Below, piece after piece: positions 7,370-8,065 of a DNA stretch of 8,065 nucleotides. Origin of the DNA: Veillonella sp. (GTDB lineage: Bacteria > Bacillota_C > Negativicutes > Veillonellales > Veillonellaceae); assembly GCA_018367495.1 (NCBI GenBank), contig JAGZGB010000072.1, positions 1 through 8,065 on the forward strand, read 5' to 3'. Every line of letters starts with the position of its first letter. Within the stretch, counting starts at the first letter, position 1. A model generated the notes under the pieces. That model saw nothing but the letters and a program-made list of their open reading frames with translations, had not been told where the DNA came from and did not search any database. Both the position numbers and the translations under genes were made by a program.

Positions 7370-7405
7370 AAAAAAGAGATGAGTTAAAAACTCATCTCTT
7401 TTTTT
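7370..7405. terminator. Bidirectional intrinsic terminator shared by convergent genes
   Basis: AGAGATGAGTT (7375-7385) pairs perfectly with AACTCATCTCT (7389-7399) around a three-base loop. Seven Ts (7399-7405) follow on the plus strand and six As (7370-7375) precede, giving a T-run on the minus strand as well. It should end the rightward transferase transcript and the leftward DUF523 transcript. The stop codon of the DUF523 gene (7392-7394) lies within the right arm. Confidence 0.9.
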
Positions 7406-7862
7406 GTTCCATTAATAGTTCAATATCTTCTTCCGTATAAACCTCTATATTATTCATTAAAAGGGCTTCTACAGTACATCCATGACCCTCTCGTAGGGTT
7501 TTACTAAAGGTACCATCATAAATGCGCTTATAACCGCAACTAGGACTTTTTGCTTTCATTAGAGCCTGCTTACACCCCTGTTGAATTGCTATATGCAATG
7601 CAATTTGAGCTCCTTTATGAAATTCTGTGGTTACATCAGTTCCATTAGCTGTACATACACGTTTACCTTGTCGTTCCGCCGGATTACGAGGTGAGCTAAG
7701 TCCACCTAATACTTCTGGACATACGGTTACCAGATCAAAAGCATCCTTTAACAACGGTAACTGTTCTATAAGATTACCTTTTCCATCATAACGACAGGAT
7801 ACACCACATAAACATTCACTAATTAACAATTTTGGTTTATTATTCATAACTTTATTAAACAT
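7392..7862 (-). CDS. DUF523 family protein (TudS-like, probable [4Fe-4S] thiouracil desulfidase-related)
   Basis: The product is a 156-residue cytosolic protein covering the whole DUF523 family. Conserved blocks are LISECLCGVSCRYDGKG (13-29), VTVCPEVLGGLSSPRNPAE (45-63) and KAKSPSCGYKRIYDG (103-117). Characterised DUF523 members (TudS) hold a [4Fe-4S] cluster with three cysteines and remove sulfur from thiouracil. The matching cysteines here would be C17 or C23 from the first block, C48 and C109. An extra C19 in the first block makes the pairing uncertain. The start is unclear: ATG 7862 and ATG 7847 are both in frame and neither has a good ribosome binding site; the shorter form (151 residues) would begin just before the family core. 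The stop codon is in the terminator stem shared with the convergent gene. Family assignment is firm; the desulfidase activity is inferred from relatives. Confidence 0.9.
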   Translation of the reverse strand: MFNKVMNNKPKLLISECLCGVSCRYDGKGNLIEQLPLLKDAFDLVTVCPEVLGGLSSPRNPAERQGKRVCTANGTDVTTEFHKGAQIALHIAIQQGCKQALMKAKSPSCGYKRIYDGTFSKTLREGHGCTVEALLMNNIEVYTEEDIELLMEQKKR

Positions 7863-7917
7863 GGAGAATCATATTTAGATATACCATTCTAATAAGAAAC
7901 TCACACTCATATTTTAG

Positions 7918-7923
7918 ATTATA
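7918..7923 (-). promoter_or_regulatory. Possible -10 element upstream of the DUF523 gene
   Basis: A perfect TATAAT occurs on the minus strand, 55 bases before ATG 7862. The best -35 candidate at 17 bases spacing is TGTAAA (7941-7946), which matches TTGACA at only three positions. The region is very AT-rich, so this may be chance. The gene needs its own promoter because a terminator separates it from the tRNA upstream. Confidence 0.35.
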
Positions 7924-7950
7924 CATATTTAAAATTTAGATTTACATAAG

Positions 7951-7977
7951 AAAAAAAGACTAACCGAAGTTAGTCTT
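7951..7977 (-). terminator. Intrinsic terminator of the tRNA-Leu transcript
   Basis: On the minus strand, AAGACTAAC (7969-7977) pairs with GTTAGTCTT (7956-7964) around a stable TTCG tetraloop (7965-7968). A run of seven Ts (7951-7957) follows. It begins 3 bases after the tRNA CCA end, so the tRNA is the last gene of its transcript. Confidence 0.92.
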
Positions 7978-7980
7978 AAT

Positions 7981-8065
7981 TGGTGCCGAGGACCGGAATC
8001 GAACCGGTACGGTTGTTTCCAACCGACGGATTTTAAGTCCGTTGCGTCTGCCTGTTCCGCCACCC
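7981..8065 (-). tRNA. tRNA-Leu (anticodon UAA), 5' end cut by the window edge
   Basis: The minus strand shows a class II tRNA with an encoded CCA (7981-7983) and discriminator A. The 3' acceptor strand is CCTCGGC, and the T arm is ACCGG-TTCGATT-CCGGT. A long variable arm has the stem CGGTTG/CAACCG with a GAAA loop. The anticodon stem ACGGA/TCCGT encloses the loop CTTAAAA, giving anticodon UAA. The D-arm region begins with TGGCGGAA, as in other bacterial leucine tRNAs. Counting back from U8, the visible part starts at acceptor position 5, so four bases are missing outside the window. It decodes UUA (and UUG by wobble), and UUA is a major leucine codon in an AT-rich genome. Confidence 0.96.

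Noticed and set aside
7863..8065. tRNA-Leu as an attachment site for an integrated element
   Set aside because: No integrase, no repeat of the tRNA 3' end and no foreign-looking gene is seen; a normal terminator and an ordinary gene follow.
1..8065. CRISPR array, insertion sequence, toxin-antitoxin, phage or defence genes
   Set aside because: I found no regularly spaced repeats, transposase-like proteins or paired small genes; all sizeable frames are explained by housekeeping or envelope genes.

Overview
The window reads as an ordinary chromosomal core region of a low-G+C bacterium. The gene order (scpA-scpB-rluB-flavoprotein-cmk-plsC-ispH) is Firmicute-like, while the nearby phosphoethanolamine-transferase-like membrane protein suggests an outer membrane with LPS. 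Together they point to the Negativicutes (diderm Firmicutes), with Veillonella my best guess. The taxon is inferred from gene content and general sequence character, not from a database match.

Positions 1-5298 (minus strand) hold one tightly packed seven-gene operon. In transcription order it is scpA, scpB, rluB, an HI0933/YhiN-family flavoprotein, cmk, plsC and ispH; ispH runs off the left edge. The junctions are gaps of 13, 1, 8 and 1 bases and overlaps of 4 and 10 bases, and most ribosome binding sites lie inside the end of the preceding gene, so translation is probably coupled throughout. The operon joins chromosome organisation (the SMC partner proteins ScpA and ScpB), ribosome maturation (RluB), nucleotide supply (CMP kinase), phospholipid synthesis (PlsC) and isoprenoid precursor synthesis (IspH). 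It looks like a growth and housekeeping unit rather than a single pathway.

Positions 5299-5464 are a divergent intergenic region with two good sigma-70-like promoters back to back, one for the scpA operon and one for the rightward gene. That gene (5465-7297, plus strand) encodes a 610-residue multi-pass membrane protein with a C-terminal sulfatase/alkaline-phosphatase-fold domain, most likely a phosphoethanolamine transferase acting on LPS or another envelope glycan. It ends at a strong bidirectional terminator shared with the convergent DUF523 gene (7392-7862, minus strand), whose stop codon lies inside the terminator stem.

The right end (7981-8065, minus strand) is a tRNA-Leu(UAA) missing an inferred four bases at its 5' end, with its own terminator at 7951-7977. 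I saw no mobile element, CRISPR array, phage gene, defence system or broken gene. The window does not appear to contain a new biological system. The points most worth a second look are the serine-type active site of the envelope transferase, the possible IspH-S1 fusion beyond the left edge, and the DUF523 enzyme.
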